Source of the DNA: Tabrizicola oligotrophica
GTDB lineage: Bacteria; Pseudomonadota; Alphaproteobacteria; Rhodobacterales; Rhodobacteraceae
Length of the DNA: 64,000 bases
Reading direction: 5' to 3'
Assembly: GCF_011008935.1 (NCBI RefSeq)
Contig: NZ_JAAIVJ010000004.1
Coordinates: 124,001 to 188,000, forward strand
Positions 41,655 through 50,253 of this stretch are shown here, one piece after another. The notes below the pieces were generated by a model. The model did no database searches. It worked only from the letters and a program-made list of their open reading frames with translations, and was not told where the DNA came from. Position numbers and translations under genes: made by a program. Positions within the stretch are counted from its first letter, which is position 1; each line of letters opens with the position of its first letter.

Positions 41655-42539
41655 ATGATCGACAAGCTGGAAATGTTCATCGCACTGGCCAACGAGCGGC
41701 ACTTCGGCCGGGCGGCCGAGGTGATCGGCGTCACCCAGCCCAGCCTGTCCAGCGCCATCCGCCAGCTTGAGGATCAGCTTGGCGTGCAGCTTGTCTATCG
41801 CGGCAGCCGGTTTCAGGGCCTGACGCCTGAGGGCCAGCGCGTGCTGGACTGGGCGCGGCGGATCGTCGGCGACATGCGCGCCCTGAAAGACGAGATGCGC
41901 TCGGTCCATGCCGGGCTGTCGGGCAACTTGCGGATCGGGGTCATTCCGACCGCCCTGCCGATGGTGGCCGATCTGACTGCCCCCTTCACCGCCCGGCACC
42001 CCAACATGCGCGTCACGATCCTGTCGCGCACCTCAGCCGAAATTCTCGACGGCATCGACAGTCTGGAACTGGATGCGGGCATTACCTACCTCGACAACGA
42101 GCCTTTGGGGCGCGTCACCCAGACCCCGCTTTATACCGAGTTCTACCGGTTTCTCTGCGCCCCGGCTTCGCCTTTTGCCGGGCGGGCGCAGATCAGCTGG
42201 CATGAGGTGGCAAGTGAGCCGCTGTGCCTTCTGACTTCCGACATGCAGAACCGCCGCATCGTCAACCAGCACCTCGCCGAAGCCGGGGCGCGGGTGGCGG
42301 CGATGGTGGAGAGCAATTCCACCATCGCGCTGGTGTCGCATGTCCGCTCGGGCCTTTGGGCCAGCGTCGTGCCGATGAAGCTGGCCGAGATGTTCACCGG
42401 GCAGGGTCTGGTGGCCATTCCCATCGTGGAACCGGAGGCCGAGCATCTGGTGGGCCTTGTCACCACCCGCCGCGATCCGCAGACCCCGGTATTGCAGGCG
42501 CTGATCGAGGCGGCGGCGCGGCTCGGGCGGAAACGATAG
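41655..42539 (+). CDS. LysR-family transcriptional regulator next to the formate dehydrogenase operon
   Basis: 294 residues. The N-terminal winged helix reads LEMFIALANERHFGRAAEVI, then QPSLSSAIRQLEDQLG. The C-terminal effector domain contains GNLRIGVIPTALP, the standard RD-I start. The start at ATG 41655 places the HTH at the usual position. It precedes fdsG by 86 bp on the same strand. LysR regulators are found upstream of fds operons in other bacteria such as Cupriavidus and Rhodobacter, so control by formate or a related signal is likely but not shown. Confidence 0.88.
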   Translation: MIDKLEMFIALANERHFGRAAEVIGVTQPSLSSAIRQLEDQLGVQLVYRGSRFQGLTPEGQRVLDWARRIVGDMRALKDEMRSVHAGLSGNLRIGVIPTALPMVADLTAPFTARHPNMRVTILSRTSAEILDGIDSLELDAGITYLDNEPLGRVTQTPLYTEFYRFLCAPASPFAGRAQISWHEVASEPLCLLTSDMQNRRIVNQHLAEAGARVAAMVESNSTIALVSHVRSGLWASVVPMKLAEMFTGQGLVAIPIVEPEAEHLVGLVTTRRDPQTPVLQALIEAAARLGRKR

Positions 42540-42625
42540 ACATCGCCTATTGAATGACGGGATATCCATATTGATTTCCCTATCACGCGGCGTACTACGG
42601 CATGCAGCTACCAAAGGGCCGCCAT

Positions 42626-43093
42626 ATGCTTGATTCTGTCGAAGTCACCTCTCGGGTTGGGGAAATCCTGACTGCCCACAAGGGGATGGAGGGGTCGCTT
42701 CTGCCGATCCTTCATGCCATTCAGGCCGAGTTTGGCCATGTGCCGCAGGCCGCGCTGCCGATCATCGCGCAGGATCTGAACCTGTCGAAGGCCGAAGTGC
42801 ATGGCGTGATGTCGTTCTACCACGACTTCCGCGAGAACCCGGCGGGCAAGCATGTGCTGAAACTCTGCCGGGCCGAGGCCTGCAAATCGATGGGTGCCGA
42901 CCGGGTTGCCGCCCATGCCCAGAAGGCCCTTGGCATCGAATGGCACGAAACCACCACCGATGGCCGCGTCACGCTGGAACCGGTGTTCTGCCTTGGCCTG
43001 TGCGCCTGCGCCCCCTCGGCGCTGGTTGACGGCAAGCTCGTCGGCCGCGTCGACGAGGCAAAACTGGACAGCATCATCGGGGGCCTGAAATGA
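42626..43093 (+). CDS. fdsG: NAD-dependent formate dehydrogenase gamma subunit FdsG (NuoE-like)
   Basis: 155 residues. The thioredoxin-like 2Fe-2S domain uses cysteines in LCRAEACKSMG and FCLGLCACAPS, the NuoE pattern. The N-terminal helical part (PILHAIQAEFGHVPQAALP) is also NuoE-like. ATG 42626 has AAAGGG upstream; an earlier in-frame ATG at 42602 is possible. The stop overlaps the fdsB start as ATGA (43090-43093). Together with FdsB it passes electrons from the molybdenum subunit to NAD. Confidence 0.94.
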   Translation: MLDSVEVTSRVGEILTAHKGMEGSLLPILHAIQAEFGHVPQAALPIIAQDLNLSKAEVHGVMSFYHDFRENPAGKHVLKLCRAEACKSMGADRVAAHAQKALGIEWHETTTDGRVTLEPVFCLGLCACAPSALVDGKLVGRVDEAKLDSIIGGLK

Positions 43094-44616
43094 AGATCTA
43101 CCTGCCGCTCGATTCCGCCGCCGTAGCGCTTGGCGCCGACGAGATTGCCCATGCCCTGCATGCCCACGCCAAGGCCAAGGGCGTTGACCTGACGATCATC
43201 CGCAACGGCTCGCGCGGGATGGTCTGGCTGGAACCGCTGGCCGAAGTGGAAACCCCCACCGGCCGCATGGCCTTTGGTCCGATGGCGCTGGCCGATGTGC
43301 CGGCCCTCTTTGGTGATCTGGCGGCGCATCCAAAGGCGCTTGGCCTGACCGACGACCTGCCCTGGATGAAGGCGCAGACCCGGCTGACCTTTGCCCGCGT
43401 CGGCGTGATTGATCCGCTGTCGCTGGCCGACTATCGCGCGCATGGCGGCCTGAAGGGCCTTGAGCGGGCGCTTGGCATGGCGCAGGCCGACATGGTGGCC
43501 GAAGTCACCAACTCCGGCCTGCGGGGCCGGGGCGGCGCGGGCTTCCCGACCGGCATCAAGTGGAAGACGGTTTCGGAAGCCAAGGCCGACCGCAAATACA
43601 TCGTCTGCAACGCCGACGAGGGCGACAGCGCCACTTTTGCCGACCGCATGCTGATGGAAGGCGACCCCTTCACCCTGATCGAGGGCATGGCGATTGCCGG
43701 CCTCGCCTGCGGCGCGACCAAGGGCTTTGTCTATATCCGTTCGGAATACCCCGTCGCCATCGAGGTGATGCAGAAAGCCGTCGAGATCGCCCGTGCCGAG
43801 GGCGTTCTGGGCGCGAAGGTCATGGGCAAAGGCCCGGCTTTCGACATGGAAATCCGCGTCGGTGCCGGGGCCTATGTCTGCGGCGAGGAAACCAGCCTCT
43901 TGAACAGCCTTGAAGGCAAGCGCGGCGTGGTGCGGGCGAAACCCCCGCTGCCGGCGCTGCAGGGCTTCATGGGCAAGCCGACGGTGGTGAACAACGTCAT
44001 TTCGCTGGCCTCGGTGCCGGTGATCTTTGAAAAGGGCGCCGCGCATTACAAGGACTTCGGCCTTGGCCGGTCGCGCGGGACGATCCCGCTGCAGATTGCG
44101 GGCAACGTCAAATACGGCGGGCTTTACGAGATTGCCTTTGGCCTGACCTTGGGCGAGATCGTCGACAAGATCGGCGGCGGTACGGCTTCGGGTCGTCCGG
44201 TGAAGGCGGTGCAGGTGGGTGGCCCGCTGGGCGCCTATTTCCCGCGCGCGCTCTTTGACACGCCCTTCGGCTACGAGGAATTCGCCGGCAAGGATGGCCT
44301 GATTGGCCACGCCGGCCTGACGGTGTTCGACGACACGGCCGACATGCTGGGCATGGCGCGCTTTGCCATGGAATTCTGCGCCATCGAATCCTGCGGCAAA
44401 TGCACGCCCTGCCGGATCGGCGCGGTGCGCGGCGTGGAAACCCTCGACCGTCTTGGTCGCGGCGACGCATCAGCTCTGCCGATTCTGACCGATCTGTGCA
44501 ATACTATGAAGGCCGGTTCCCTCTGTGCCCTTGGCGGCTTCACCCCCTATCCGGTGATGTCGGCCCTCACCCATTTCCCTGACGACTTCTCCACCCAGAA
44601 GGAGGCCGCCGAATGA
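43090..44616 (+). CDS. fdsB: NAD-dependent formate dehydrogenase beta subunit FdsB (NuoF-like)
   Basis: 508 residues. An N-terminal NuoE-like extension of about 110 residues precedes the NuoF domain. GRGGAGFPTGIKWK is the FMN/NADH-binding glycine loop, YIVCNADEGDSATF follows, and the 4Fe-4S site is in ESCGKCTPCRIGAVRG plus a later cysteine in GSLCALGG. It binds FMN and reduces NAD. Both ends overlap their neighbours by 4 bp (43090-43093 and 44613-44616), so fdsG, fdsB and fdsA are translated in series. Confidence 0.95.
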   Translation: MKIYLPLDSAAVALGADEIAHALHAHAKAKGVDLTIIRNGSRGMVWLEPLAEVETPTGRMAFGPMALADVPALFGDLAAHPKALGLTDDLPWMKAQTRLTFARVGVIDPLSLADYRAHGGLKGLERALGMAQADMVAEVTNSGLRGRGGAGFPTGIKWKTVSEAKADRKYIVCNADEGDSATFADRMLMEGDPFTLIEGMAIAGLACGATKGFVYIRSEYPVAIEVMQKAVEIARAEGVLGAKVMGKGPAFDMEIRVGAGAYVCGEETSLLNSLEGKRGVVRAKPPLPALQGFMGKPTVVNNVISLASVPVIFEKGAAHYKDFGLGRSRGTIPLQIAGNVKYGGLYEIAFGLTLGEIVDKIGGGTASGRPVKAVQVGGPLGAYFPRALFDTPFGYEEFAGKDGLIGHAGLTVFDDTADMLGMARFAMEFCAIESCGKCTPCRIGAVRGVETLDRLGRGDASALPILTDLCNTMKAGSLCALGGFTPYPVMSALTHFPDDFSTQKEAAE

Positions 44617-47492
44617 AAGACTTCATCATCCCGTCCGACCGCGATTTCGGCACGCCCTTTGTCCGCTCGACCGCCACGGTGACGCTGAACATCGACGGCT
44701 TTGACGTGACCGTGCCGGAAGGCACCTCGATCATGCGCGCCGCCGCCGAGATCGGCATTTCGGTGCCGAAGCTTTGCGCCTCCGACAACATGGAGGCCTT
44801 CGGCTCGTGCCGTCTGTGTCTGGTGGAAATCGAAGGCCGCGCCGGCACGCCGGCGTCCTGCACCACTCCGGTTGCGCCGGGGATCAAGGTTCACACCCAG
44901 ACCGGCAAGCTCAAGCAGCTGCGCAAGGGGGTGATGGAGCTTTACATCTCGGACCACCCGCTGGATTGCCTGACCTGTGCTGCCAATGGCGATTGCGAGT
45001 TGCAGGACATGGCCGGCGCCGTCGGCCTGCGCGACGTGCGTTATGAAGCGATCGACACTCATTTCCGGGCGAAGAACACCAGCGGCGAGGCCAATCCGCA
45101 ATGGCTGCCCAAGGATGAATCCAACCCCTATTTCACCTATGACCCGGCGAAATGCATTGTCTGCTCGCGCTGCGTGCGGGCCTGCGAGGAAGTGCAGGGC
45201 ACCTTCGCCCTGACCATCGAGGGCCGCGGCTTTGACAGCCGGGTCTCGTTCGGCGCCAAGACCGATGACGCGCTGGCCTCGGATTGCGTCTCGTGCGGCG
45301 CCTGCGTGCAGGCCTGCCCGACTGCAACCCTGTCGGAAAAATCGCTGATCGAGATCGGCACGCCGGAGCATTCGGTCATCACCACCTGCGCCTATTGTGG
45401 CGTTGGTTGCCAGTTCAAGGCGGAAATGCGCGGCGACGAGCTGGTGCGCATGACCCCCTACAAGCACGGCAAGGCCAACCGGGGCCATAGCTGCGTCAAG
45501 GGCCGCTTTGCCTATGGCTATGCCAGCCATCAGGACCGCATCCTGTCGCCGATGATCCGCGACAGCATCAACGACCCGTGGAAGGAAGTCTCCTGGGCCG
45601 AGGCGATGGAATTCGCCGCGAACCGCATGCAGGGCATCATCACCAAATACGGGCAGAAATCCGTCGGCGTCATCACCTCCTCGCGCTGCACCAATGAAGA
45701 AACCTATCTGGTGCAGAAGCTGACCCGCGGGGTGTTCCTGAACAACAACACCGACACCTGCGCCCGCGTCTGCCATTCGCCGACCGGCTATGGCCTGGGC
45801 CAGACCCTTGGCACTTCGGCCGGCACGCAGGACTTCGACTCGGTCGAGTTCACCGATGTCGCCATCGTCATCGGCGCCAACCCGGCGTCGGGCCACCCGG
45901 TCTTTGCCAGCCGCCTGAAGAAGCGCATTCGCGCCGGAGCCAAGCTGATCGTGATCGACCCGCGCCGCACCGAAATGGTGGACAGCCCGCATATCAAGGC
46001 CGCGCATCATCTGGCGCTGACGCCCGGCACCAACGTCGCCATCGTCACCGCGCTGGCGCATGTGATCGTGACCGAAAAGCTTTATGATGAAGAGTTCATC
46101 CGCACTCGCTGCGACTGGGACGAGTTCCAGGATTATGCCGAATTCGTCAGCGCCGCCCACAACTCGCCCGAAGCGGTCGAGGTTCTGACCGGGGTGAAGG
46201 CCGATGAAGTCCGCGCGGCGGCCCGGCTTTACGCCAAGGGCGGCAATGGCGCGATCTATTACGGCCTCGGCGTGACCGAACACAGCCAGGGCTCGACCAC
46301 GGTGATCGGCATTGCCAACCTTGCGATGATGACCGGCAACGTCGGCCGTCCGGGCGTGGGCGTGAACCCCTTGCGCGGCCAGAACAACGTGCAGGGCTCT
46401 TGCGACATGGGCTCGTTCCCGCATGAACTGCCGGGCTACCGCCATGTGAAGAACGCCGATGTCCGCGCCATCTATGAAAAGCTCTGGGGCGTGACCATCG
46501 ACAGCGAGCCGGGCCTGCGCATCCCGAACATGCTGGACGCCGCGGTGGAAGGCACCTTCAAGGGGCTTTACTGCCAGGGTGAGGACATCCTGCAATCCGA
46601 CCCCGACACCAAGCACGTCTCGGCCGGTCTCGCCGCGATGGAATGCGTCATCGTGCATGACCTGTTCCTGAACGAGACCGCGAACTACGCCCATGTGTTC
46701 TTCCCCGGTTCGTCCTTCCTTGAAAAGGATGGCACCTTCACCAACGCCGAGCGCCGCGTCAACATGGTGCGCAAGGTGATGGCGCCGAAGCAGGGCTATG
46801 CCGACTGGGAAGTGACCCAGATGTTCGCCAATGCCATGGGCGCGGGCTGGAATTACACCCATCCGGCGCAGATCATGGAAGAAATCGCCATGACGACGCC
46901 CTCCTTCGCGGGCGTCACCTATGACCGCATCGAGGAGCTTGGCTCGATCCAGTGGCCCTGCAACGACAAGGCCCCGGAAGGCACGCCGCTGATGCATGTC
47001 GACGGCTTCGTGCGCGGCAAGGGCAAGTTCATCAACACCGAGTATGTGGCGACCGACGAAAAGACCGGCCCGCGCTTCCCGCTGTTGCTGACGACGGGCC
47101 GCATCCTGTCGCAATACAACGTCGGCGCGCAGACCCGCCGCACCGACAACGTGGCCTGGCATGCCGAAGATGTGCTGGAGATCCACCCGCACGACGCCGA
47201 GGTGCGCGGCATCAAGGAAGGCGCCTGGGTGCGGCTGGCCTCGCGGTCGGGCGAAACCACGCTGCGCGCGACGGTGACCGACAAGGTCAATCCGGGTGTC
47301 GTCTATACCACCTTCCACCACCCCGACACGCAAGCCAACGTCATCACCACCGATTTCTCGGACTGGGCCACCAACTGCCCGGAATACAAGGTGACGGCGG
47401 TGCAGGTTGCGCCCTCGAACGGGCCGTCGGAGTGGCAGGAGGAATACAACGCCCAAGCCGCCCGCTCGCGCCGGATCGCGGCGGCCGAATAG
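44613..47492 (+). CDS. fdsA: NAD-dependent formate dehydrogenase alpha subunit FdsA (molybdenum, iron-sulfur)
   Basis: 959 residues. A 2Fe-2S domain comes first (Cys55, 66, 69, 83). A His-ligated 4Fe-4S site follows (His115, Cys119, 122, 128), then a two-cluster ferredoxin domain (Cys181-191 and Cys225-235) and the catalytic-domain cluster (Cys259, 262, 266, 294). The molybdenum ligand is a cysteine, not selenocysteine: Cys387-His388 in CARVCHSPTG, matching Cys386 of R. capsulatus FdsA. The enzyme oxidises formate to CO2 and makes NADH in the cytoplasm. This subunit binds the bis-MGD cofactor, whose sulfuration needs the FdhD-type protein encoded next. Confidence 0.96.
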   Translation: MKDFIIPSDRDFGTPFVRSTATVTLNIDGFDVTVPEGTSIMRAAAEIGISVPKLCASDNMEAFGSCRLCLVEIEGRAGTPASCTTPVAPGIKVHTQTGKLKQLRKGVMELYISDHPLDCLTCAANGDCELQDMAGAVGLRDVRYEAIDTHFRAKNTSGEANPQWLPKDESNPYFTYDPAKCIVCSRCVRACEEVQGTFALTIEGRGFDSRVSFGAKTDDALASDCVSCGACVQACPTATLSEKSLIEIGTPEHSVITTCAYCGVGCQFKAEMRGDELVRMTPYKHGKANRGHSCVKGRFAYGYASHQDRILSPMIRDSINDPWKEVSWAEAMEFAANRMQGIITKYGQKSVGVITSSRCTNEETYLVQKLTRGVFLNNNTDTCARVCHSPTGYGLGQTLGTSAGTQDFDSVEFTDVAIVIGANPASGHPVFASRLKKRIRAGAKLIVIDPRRTEMVDSPHIKAAHHLALTPGTNVAIVTALAHVIVTEKLYDEEFIRTRCDWDEFQDYAEFVSAAHNSPEAVEVLTGVKADEVRAAARLYAKGGNGAIYYGLGVTEHSQGSTTVIGIANLAMMTGNVGRPGVGVNPLRGQNNVQGSCDMGSFPHELPGYRHVKNADVRAIYEKLWGVTIDSEPGLRIPNMLDAAVEGTFKGLYCQGEDILQSDPDTKHVSAGLAAMECVIVHDLFLNETANYAHVFFPGSSFLEKDGTFTNAERRVNMVRKVMAPKQGYADWEVTQMFANAMGAGWNYTHPAQIMEEIAMTTPSFAGVTYDRIEELGSIQWPCNDKAPEGTPLMHVDGFVRGKGKFINTEYVATDEKTGPRFPLLLTTGRILSQYNVGAQTRRTDNVAWHAEDVLEIHPHDAEVRGIKEGAWVRLASRSGETTLRATVTDKVNPGVVYTTFHHPDTQANVITTDFSDWATNCPEYKVTAVQVAPSNGPSEWQEEYNAQAARSRRIAAAE

Positions 47493-47505
47493 GACGGGCC
47501 GCGTG

Positions 47506-48306
47506 ATGCAGACCCACCGCCCCCTTCCCCGCCTGGTTTTCGGGCGGGGCGGTTCGGGAAGCTCGCGAGAGCTGCCCGCCGAGGTGGCGGTGGCGATTTC
47601 CTATAACGGCTCGACTCAGGCCGTGATGATGGCCACCCCCGCCGATCTTGTTGATTTCGCTTATGGATTCAGCCTGACCGAAGGCATCGCCACGGCGGAC
47701 GAGATCGAAAGCGTCGAAGCGGTGGAGACCGATCTGGGCATCGACCTGCAAATCTGGCTGAAAGCCCCCGCCGAGGATCGCCAGCGCGCGCGCCGCCGGT
47801 CGATGGCCGGGCCGGTCGGCTGCGGGCTGTGCGGCATCGACAGCCTGGAAGAAGCCCAGCGCAAGCCGCGCCGGGTTGCCGACAGTACCTTCACCATGAC
47901 GCCGGCCGAGATCATGCAGGCCATGGCCGACATCACTTCGCACCAGCCGTTGCACGACATCACCCGCGCCGCCCATGCCGCCGCCTTCTGGTCAGGCGGG
48001 ATCGTTGCCGCGCGCGAGGATGTCGGACGGCACAACGCGCTGGATAAACTCATCGGGGCGATGGGCAGGATTGCCCACCCTGCGGGAGCGGTCGTGCTGA
48101 CTTGCCGCACCTCGATCGACATGGTGCAGAAATGCGCCGCCGCCGGTTTTCCGCTCATCATCGCGGCCTCGGCCCCCACCGCCACCGCCGTCGAGACGGC
48201 CGAGGCTGCCGGCATAACCCTCATCGCCCTCGCCCGCCCCGACGGGTTCGAGGTCTTTACCCACCCCCACCGCATCGCACCGCAAGAGGCCGCCCATGTC
48301 GCATGA
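47506..48306 (+). CDS. fdhD: Formate dehydrogenase accessory sulfurtransferase FdhD (FdsC)
   Basis: 266 residues. GCGLCGIDSLEEA holds the CxxC pair that hands sulfur to the molybdenum cofactor, and GGIVAAREDVGRHNALDKL is the strongest FdhD signature. SYNGSTQAVMMATPADLVDFAYGFSLTEG is the usual N-terminal half. It begins 13 bp after fdsA (ATG 47506; a GTG at 47503 is also possible) and overlaps fdsD by 11 bp. The position between fdsA and fdsD is the canonical fdsC position. Confidence 0.95.
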   Translation: MQTHRPLPRLVFGRGGSGSSRELPAEVAVAISYNGSTQAVMMATPADLVDFAYGFSLTEGIATADEIESVEAVETDLGIDLQIWLKAPAEDRQRARRRSMAGPVGCGLCGIDSLEEAQRKPRRVADSTFTMTPAEIMQAMADITSHQPLHDITRAAHAAAFWSGGIVAAREDVGRHNALDKLIGAMGRIAHPAGAVVLTCRTSIDMVQKCAAAGFPLIIAASAPTATAVETAEAAGITLIALARPDGFEVFTHPHRIAPQEAAHVA

Positions 48307-48544
48307 AATCCATCACAATTCCGGGCCCCATTCCAAGCTGATCTACATGGCCAACCAGATTGCCAAGTTCATGGAATCAAAGCCCCATGACGAGGGCGTC
48401 GCCGGGTTGTCCAGCCATATCAACGACTTCTGGGAACCCCGGATGCGCCGCCACCTGTTCGAGGTGCTGGATGCCGGCGGCACTGGTCTGCGCCCGCTGG
48501 TGCTGGACGCCGCCACAAAGATCAAGCGCCCGGCGGCGGCCTGA
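48296..48544 (+). CDS. fdsD: Formate dehydrogenase delta subunit FdsD
   Basis: 82 residues. KLIYMANQIAKFME, then DEGVAGLSSHINDFWEPRMRRHL, is the FdsD signature. It is a small cytoplasmic protein needed for assembly or stability of FdsABG complexes. It overlaps fdhD by 11 bp and closes the five-gene operon. A GC-rich hairpin (CCCCTCCCC / GGGGAGGGG, 48567-48590) without a U-run follows 22 bp later. Confidence 0.92.
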   Translation: MSHEIHHNSGPHSKLIYMANQIAKFMESKPHDEGVAGLSSHINDFWEPRMRRHLFEVLDAGGTGLRPLVLDAATKIKRPAAA

Positions 48545-48743
48545 CACCACAGCCCCCCACCCCCAGCCCCTCCCCATGAAGGGGGAGGGGAGGCGATCGG
48601 CCTGCAAGGCGGGCTCGGGGTATTTGGCGCTGGATTGCGACACCGGCAGCAGCGACACTGGCAGGTGACCGTTCGGGCCACGCGCGAAACCTGGCCCGTT
48701 CCGCGCGCGCCTCTGTGGAGAGGGGCCGGAGGTGGAGCCAAGT

Positions 48744-49061
48744 TCAGAAATCAAAGAGGTCCGACAGGAAGCTCTCGCGCCGCTTGCGCGGGCGGCGGTC
48801 ATGGTCGTCATCGTCGTAATCCCGTGCCCGACGCTCCTCGCGCCGCGGCTCGTCCCGCCGGGGTTCAGCGGCATAGGCCTGTGCCGCCCCGCGCGCCGGT
48901 TCCTTCAACGCAACCGGGACTTCGGCCGCTGCCGCCCGCTCGATGATCTTGTCCAGCTCGCCCCGATCCAGCCAGACCCCCCGGCATTTCGGGCAATAGT
49001 CGATCTCGACGCCGTTCCGATCGGCCATCACGAGGGTTTCATTGTCTACCGGGCAACGCAT
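48744..49061 (-). CDS. TFIIB-type zinc-ribbon protein
   Basis: 105 residues. MRCPVDNETL with DYCPKCRGVWLDRGEL is the zf-TFIIB motif: CPxD near the start and CPxCxGxWLDxGEL around residues 25-40. The Arg/Asp-rich C-terminal half (DEPRREERRARDYDDDD) ends in ESFLSDLFDF. The start at ATG 49061 puts the first cysteine at residue 3, as in relatives, with GGAGAG upstream. Short proteins of this family are common in Rhodobacteraceae; function unknown. Confidence 0.85.
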   Translation of the reverse strand: MRCPVDNETLVMADRNGVEIDYCPKCRGVWLDRGELDKIIERAAAAEVPVALKEPARGAAQAYAAEPRRDEPRREERRARDYDDDDHDRRPRKRRESFLSDLFDF

Positions 49062-49191
49062 GGGCTCTCCTCTTCGCATTTCAGCCGATGTGGGGGTGCG
49101 ACGGCGCACAGACAAGGGGCTGTCCGATGGATTGAACGCCGCGCCCGCAACCCCTAGCTTGATCCCGATCCAACCCACCAGGACACGACCC

Positions 49192-50037
49192 ATGACCAAT
49201 TCCCCTTATGTTCCCCCGAAAGTCTGGACCTGGGACAAGAGCAATGGCGGCAAGTTCGCAAGCACCAACCGCCCCATCGCCGGGGCCACACATGAAAAGC
49301 CGCTGCCGCGCGGCAAGCATGCCCTGCAACTTTACTCGCTGGCCACGCCGAACGGGCAAAAGGTGACGATCCTGCTGGAGGAACTGGTCGAGGCCGGGCT
49401 TCTGGCCGATTACGATGCCTGGCTGGTCTCGCTTTCCGGCGATCAGTTCGGCTCGGGCTTTGTCGACGTGAACCCCAACTCGAAAATTCCGGCGCTGGTG
49501 GATTATTCCGGTGACCGGCCTGTCCGGGTGTTCGAATCCGGCTCGATCCTTCTTCACCTGGCCGAAAAATTCGGCGCGTTCTTGCCCGCCTCCGGCCCGG
49601 AGCGGACGGAAACCCTGAACTGGCTGATGTGGCAGATGGGATCCGCGCCCTTCGTCGGGGGCGGTTTTGGCCATTTCTTCGTCTATGCCTCGGAGAAACA
49701 CGAATACCCGATCAACCGTTATGCCATGGAAACCAAACGGCAACTCGACGTGCTGGATCGTCACCTGGCAGAGGTTCCCTATGTCGCGGGCAGCGCCTAT
49801 TCCATCGCCGACATGGCGATCTGGCCCTGGTATGGCGGGCTGGTGCTGGGGCGGGCCTATAACGCGGCCGAGTTTCTGGATGTGACCTCCTACAAACACC
49901 TGGTGGCATGGGCCGAAAAGATCGACGCCCGGCCGGCGGTAAGGCGCGGGCGGCTCGTCAACCGCAATTGGGGGCCGGACGACGAACAGGTGCCGAACCG
50001 GCATTCAGCGGCAGATTTCGCCGGCAAGGCGGTGTGA
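49192..50037 (+). CDS. yghU: YghU-type glutathione S-transferase (disulfide-bond oxidoreductase)
   Basis: 281 residues. The N-terminal 40-residue extension (YVPPKVWTWDKSNGGKFASTN) is particular to YghU/YfcG-like proteins and precedes a thioredoxin-fold domain (LQLYSLATPNGQKVTILLEE). FVDVNPNSKIPALVD is the GSH-binding cis-proline region, and FESGSILLHLAEKFG follows. The helical C-terminal domain includes YSIADMAIWPWYG. YghU of E. coli binds two glutathiones and reduces disulfide bonds. Start at ATG 49192. Confidence 0.92.
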   Translation: MTNSPYVPPKVWTWDKSNGGKFASTNRPIAGATHEKPLPRGKHALQLYSLATPNGQKVTILLEELVEAGLLADYDAWLVSLSGDQFGSGFVDVNPNSKIPALVDYSGDRPVRVFESGSILLHLAEKFGAFLPASGPERTETLNWLMWQMGSAPFVGGGFGHFFVYASEKHEYPINRYAMETKRQLDVLDRHLAEVPYVAGSAYSIADMAIWPWYGGLVLGRAYNAAEFLDVTSYKHLVAWAEKIDARPAVRRGRLVNRNWGPDDEQVPNRHSAADFAGKAV

Positions 50038-50046
50038 GCGGCACCT

Positions 50047-50072
50047 CCTCGTCGGTCTTCGACCGCTCGTCG
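50047..50072. repeat. Dispersed 26-bp repeat, copy 2 (upstream of creatinase)
   Basis: Identical over 26 bases to 24543-24568. Here it is followed by further self-complementary sequence (CGGAC-GAACA-GTCCG at 50094-50108). Confidence 0.7.
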
Positions 50073-50160
50073 CGCGGACCCGGCGCGAGGAGCGGACGAA
50101 CAGTCCGATGACGAGCATATGGACAGGACCGCGACGAACGATTATGGTTCCCGCAGAGCC

Positions 50161-50236
50161 GGGGCGATGGCGTCGCCCCGAAAAGCGCTCTTGCCGTCCT
50201 GTACGCCGGGACCTTTCGGGGTCCCCTTCGGACCCC
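50161..50236 (+). promoter_or_regulatory. Hairpin-rich leader before the creatinase gene, with alternative stems
   Basis: Three stems lie in 76 nt. GGGGCGA/TCGCCCC (50161-50179) is perfect. GGGACC/GGTCCC (50208-50225) and GGGGTCC/GGACCCC (50218-50236) share bases and cannot form together. The last is followed by TTT. A 40-codon open frame (50119-50241) covers the region. The layout resembles an attenuator but is unproven. Confidence 0.4.
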
Positions 50237-50253
50237 TTTGATGAGGTCTGAAC

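Noticed and set aside
45750-45800. Possible selenocysteine at the formate dehydrogenase active site
   Set aside because: The metal ligand codon is an ordinary Cys codon (Cys387) and there is no in-frame TGA.
44547-47456. Long minus-strand open frame opposite fdsA
   Set aside because: Antisense shadow; fdsA on the plus strand has all cofactor motifs in order.
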